Positions 62,266-64,000 of a stretch of 64,000 bases of DNA are shown one piece after another. The DNA is from an uncultured Alistipes sp. (GTDB lineage Bacteria; Bacteroidota; Bacteroidia; Bacteroidales; Rikenellaceae), in NCBI GenBank assembly GCA_944321185.1, contig CALUKH010000001.1:118896-182895 (forward strand), in the 5' to 3' direction. Every line of letters begins with the position of its first letter. The stretch's first letter is position 1. The translations under genes and the position numbers were made by a program. The notes beneath the pieces are model-generated. The model saw nothing but the letters and a program-made list of their open reading frames with translations. It was not told the origin of the DNA and searched no databases.

Positions 62266-64000
62266 ATGAATATCGAAAGCTATCTTACGGAGGCGGTTCG
62301 GCGGTCGGTCGAAGCGCTTTACGGACCGCTGGGCGACGAGGCGCTGCAGATTCAGAAGACGCGCCGGGAATTCGAAAGCGACTATACGCTGGTGACCTTC
62401 CCGCTGTTGCGCCGCAGCCGCAAATCGCCCGAAGCCACGGCACAGGAGATCGGCCAGTACATGGTGGACAACGTGCCGGAGATCCGCTCCTTCAACGTGA
62501 TCAAGGGATTCCTCAATCTGGTGCTGGACGCCTCGTTCTGGACGGGCCGCTTCATGGAGCTGGCCGCCGACGAACACTTCGGCGAGGCTCCGGCGACGGG
62601 CCGCACGATCATGATCGAATACTCGTCGCCCAATACCAACAAGCCGCTTCACCTGGGGCATATCCGCAACAACCTGCTGGGCTACTCCGTGGCGCAGATC
62701 CTCAAGGCCAACGGCCATACGGTCATCAAGGCCAATCTGGTCAACGACCGCGGTATCCATATCTGCAAGTCGATGCTGGCGTGGAAGCTCTACGGCGGGG
62801 GTGAGACCCCCGAATCGTCGGGCATGAAGGGCGACCATCTGGTGGGCAAGTACTACGTCGAGTTCGACAAGCACTACAAGGCTCAGATCAAGGAGCTGAT
62901 GGCTCAGGGTCAGAGCGAGGAGGAGGCCAAGAAGAATGCCCCGATCATGCGCCAGGCTCAGGAGATGCTGCGCAAGTGGGAGGCGAAGGATCCCGAGGTC
63001 TACTCGCTCTGGGAGATGATGAACAGCTGGGTCTATGCGGGCTTCGACGTGACGTACAAGGCGCTGGGCGTCGATTTCGACAAGGTCTACTACGAGTCGC
63101 AGACCTACCTGCTGGGCAAGTCGCTCGTCGAGGAGGGGCTGAAGAAGGGCGTCTTCTACCGCCGGGAGGACAACTCGGTGTGGATCGACCTGCGCAACGA
63201 CGGTCTGGACGAGAAGCTGCTGCTGCGCGGCGACGGTACGTCGGTCTACATGACGCAGGATCTGGGCACGGCCTACCGCCGTTTCGAGGACAACAAGCTT
63301 GACGACATGATCTACGTGGTGGGCAACGAGCAGAACTACCACTTCCAGGTGCTGAAACTGGTGCTGAAGAAGCTGGGCTATGCCGAGTGGAGCGACCACA
63401 TCACGCACCTTTCGTACGGTATGGTGGAGCTTCCCGAGGGCAAGATGAAGTCGCGTGAGGGTACGGTTGTCGATGCCGACGATCTGATTGCCGACATGGT
63501 GAAGACGGCCCGCGAGATGTCGGCCGAACTGGGCAAGCTGGACGGCTGCTCGGAAGAGGAGGCCAATGCCGTCTCGACGATGGTGGGCCTCGGCGCGCTG
63601 AAGTACTTCATCCTGAAGGTCGACCCGAAGAAGACGATGCTGTTCAATCCGCGCGAATCGATCGATTTCAACGGCAATACGGGCCCCTTTATCCAATATA
63701 CGCATGCGCGGATTTGCTCGCTGCTGCGCAAGGCGGCCGAGAGCGGGGTAGAGGTCCCGCAGAAGATCGGTGCCGAGGTGCAGCTGCTGCCCGAGGAGAT
63801 CGATCTGGTGAAGATGCTGACCGAGTATCCGGCTACGGTGAAGTCGGCGGGCGAGAACTTCGCACCGTCGATCATCGGCACCTACGTCTACGATCTGGCC
63901 AAACAGTTCAACGGTTATTACCACGACCATTCGATCCTCAAGGAGGAGGATGCGGCGGTTCGCGGCATGCGTCTGGCCCTGGCCCGGCAGGTGGCACGCG
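62266..64000 (+). CDS. argS: Arginyl-tRNA synthetase (partial, runs off the right edge)
   Basis: Class I synthetase that charges tRNA-Arg. The first 578 codons are present. The N-terminal tRNA-binding domain starts MNIESYLTEAVRRSVEALYG. The HIGH motif appears as HLGH in IEYSSPNTNKPLHLGHIRNN (near residue 130), then KANLVNDRGIHICKS. A KMSKS-like KMKSREGTV sits near residue 394, and the anticodon-binding domain begins near 470 (GPFIQYTHARI). The gene continues beyond 64000; only the last part of the anticodon-binding domain is missing, judging by the family length of about 590. Confidence 0.95.
   Translation, partial: MNIESYLTEAVRRSVEALYGPLGDEALQIQKTRREFESDYTLVTFPLLRRSRKSPEATAQEIGQYMVDNVPEIRSFNVIKGFLNLVLDASFWTGRFMELAADEHFGEAPATGRTIMIEYSSPNTNKPLHLGHIRNNLLGYSVAQILKANGHTVIKANLVNDRGIHICKSMLAWKLYGGGETPESSGMKGDHLVGKYYVEFDKHYKAQIKELMAQGQSEEEAKKNAPIMRQAQEMLRKWEAKDPEVYSLWEMMNSWVYAGFDVTYKALGVDFDKVYYESQTYLLGKSLVEEGLKKGVFYRREDNSVWIDLRNDGLDEKLLLRGDGTSVYMTQDLGTAYRRFEDNKLDDMIYVVGNEQNYHFQVLKLVLKKLGYAEWSDHITHLSYGMVELPEGKMKSREGTVVDADDLIADMVKTAREMSAELGKLDGCSEEEANAVSTMVGLGALKYFILKVDPKKTMLFNPRESIDFNGNTGPFIQYTHARICSLLRKAAESGVEVPQKIGAEVQLLPEEIDLVKMLTEYPATVKSAGENFAPSIIGTYVYDLAKQFNGYYHDHSILKEEDAAVRGMRLALARQVAR

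Overview
The window looks like chromosomal DNA of a gut-type Bacteroidota. An Alistipes-like member of the Rikenellaceae is my best guess, by inference. The reasons are GC-rich coding, a SusC/SusD pair, many lipoproteins with short signal peptides, family proteins typical of the phylum (DUF1573, DUF4251, DUF5606, DUF5689, a long NusB), and promoters of the form TTTG-N18-20-TAnnTTTG in place of the sigma-70 consensus. Nearly all of it is ordinary chromosome. There is no phage, transposase, integrase, CRISPR array or rRNA operon. One tRNA (Gln, TTG anticodon) lies at 25716-25786.

Layout. 320-4666 (minus): era, a TPR protein and an MFS transporter. 5046-6383 (minus): ffh. 6609-22009 (minus): a nine-gene operon of SusC, SusD, two lipoproteins of unknown role, two leucine-rich-repeat lipoproteins, a subtilisin-like lipoprotein, a DUF1573 protein and a small lipoprotein. 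This is the most distinctive locus: it resembles a nutrient-uptake locus built around a protease and binding proteins, with no glycoside hydrolase. A 750-bp AT-rich, gene-free stretch precedes it. 22762-26761: a DUF4294 protein, a hotdog thioesterase, NhaD, tRNA-Gln, a GlsB-type membrane protein and a TSCPD protein. 26875-32425: galM, the nusB/DUF1573/yajC cluster, and a flavoprotein / shortened methyltransferase / cobalamin adenosyltransferase operon. 32623-41529: DUF2795 protein, methyltransferase with CvfB-type RNA-binding protein, omega-amidase, uvrA, DUF4251 protein, ispF, pepD.

41696-46700: a porin, a TonB-dependent-receptor-like barrel and alanine dehydrogenase. 47120-53239: the leucine operon leuA-leuC-leuD-leuA2-leuB, whose second LeuA-type enzyme may be a citramalate synthase; if so, LeuCD and LeuB would serve both leucine and isoleucine precursors. 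53582-59576: obgE, serB with two overlapping DUF5689 lipoproteins, an MscS channel, a DUF5606 protein and mgsA. 59830-64000: dusB with a CNNM/CorC protein, then argS, which runs off the right edge.

Several gaps between operons hold degenerate short tandem repeats (131-240, 4944-5014, 53227-53357, perhaps 59661-59780), and one porin has a comparable in-frame repeat (41795-41959). Palindromes with GTAACA half-sites occur upstream of susC (twice) and upstream of the porin (once).
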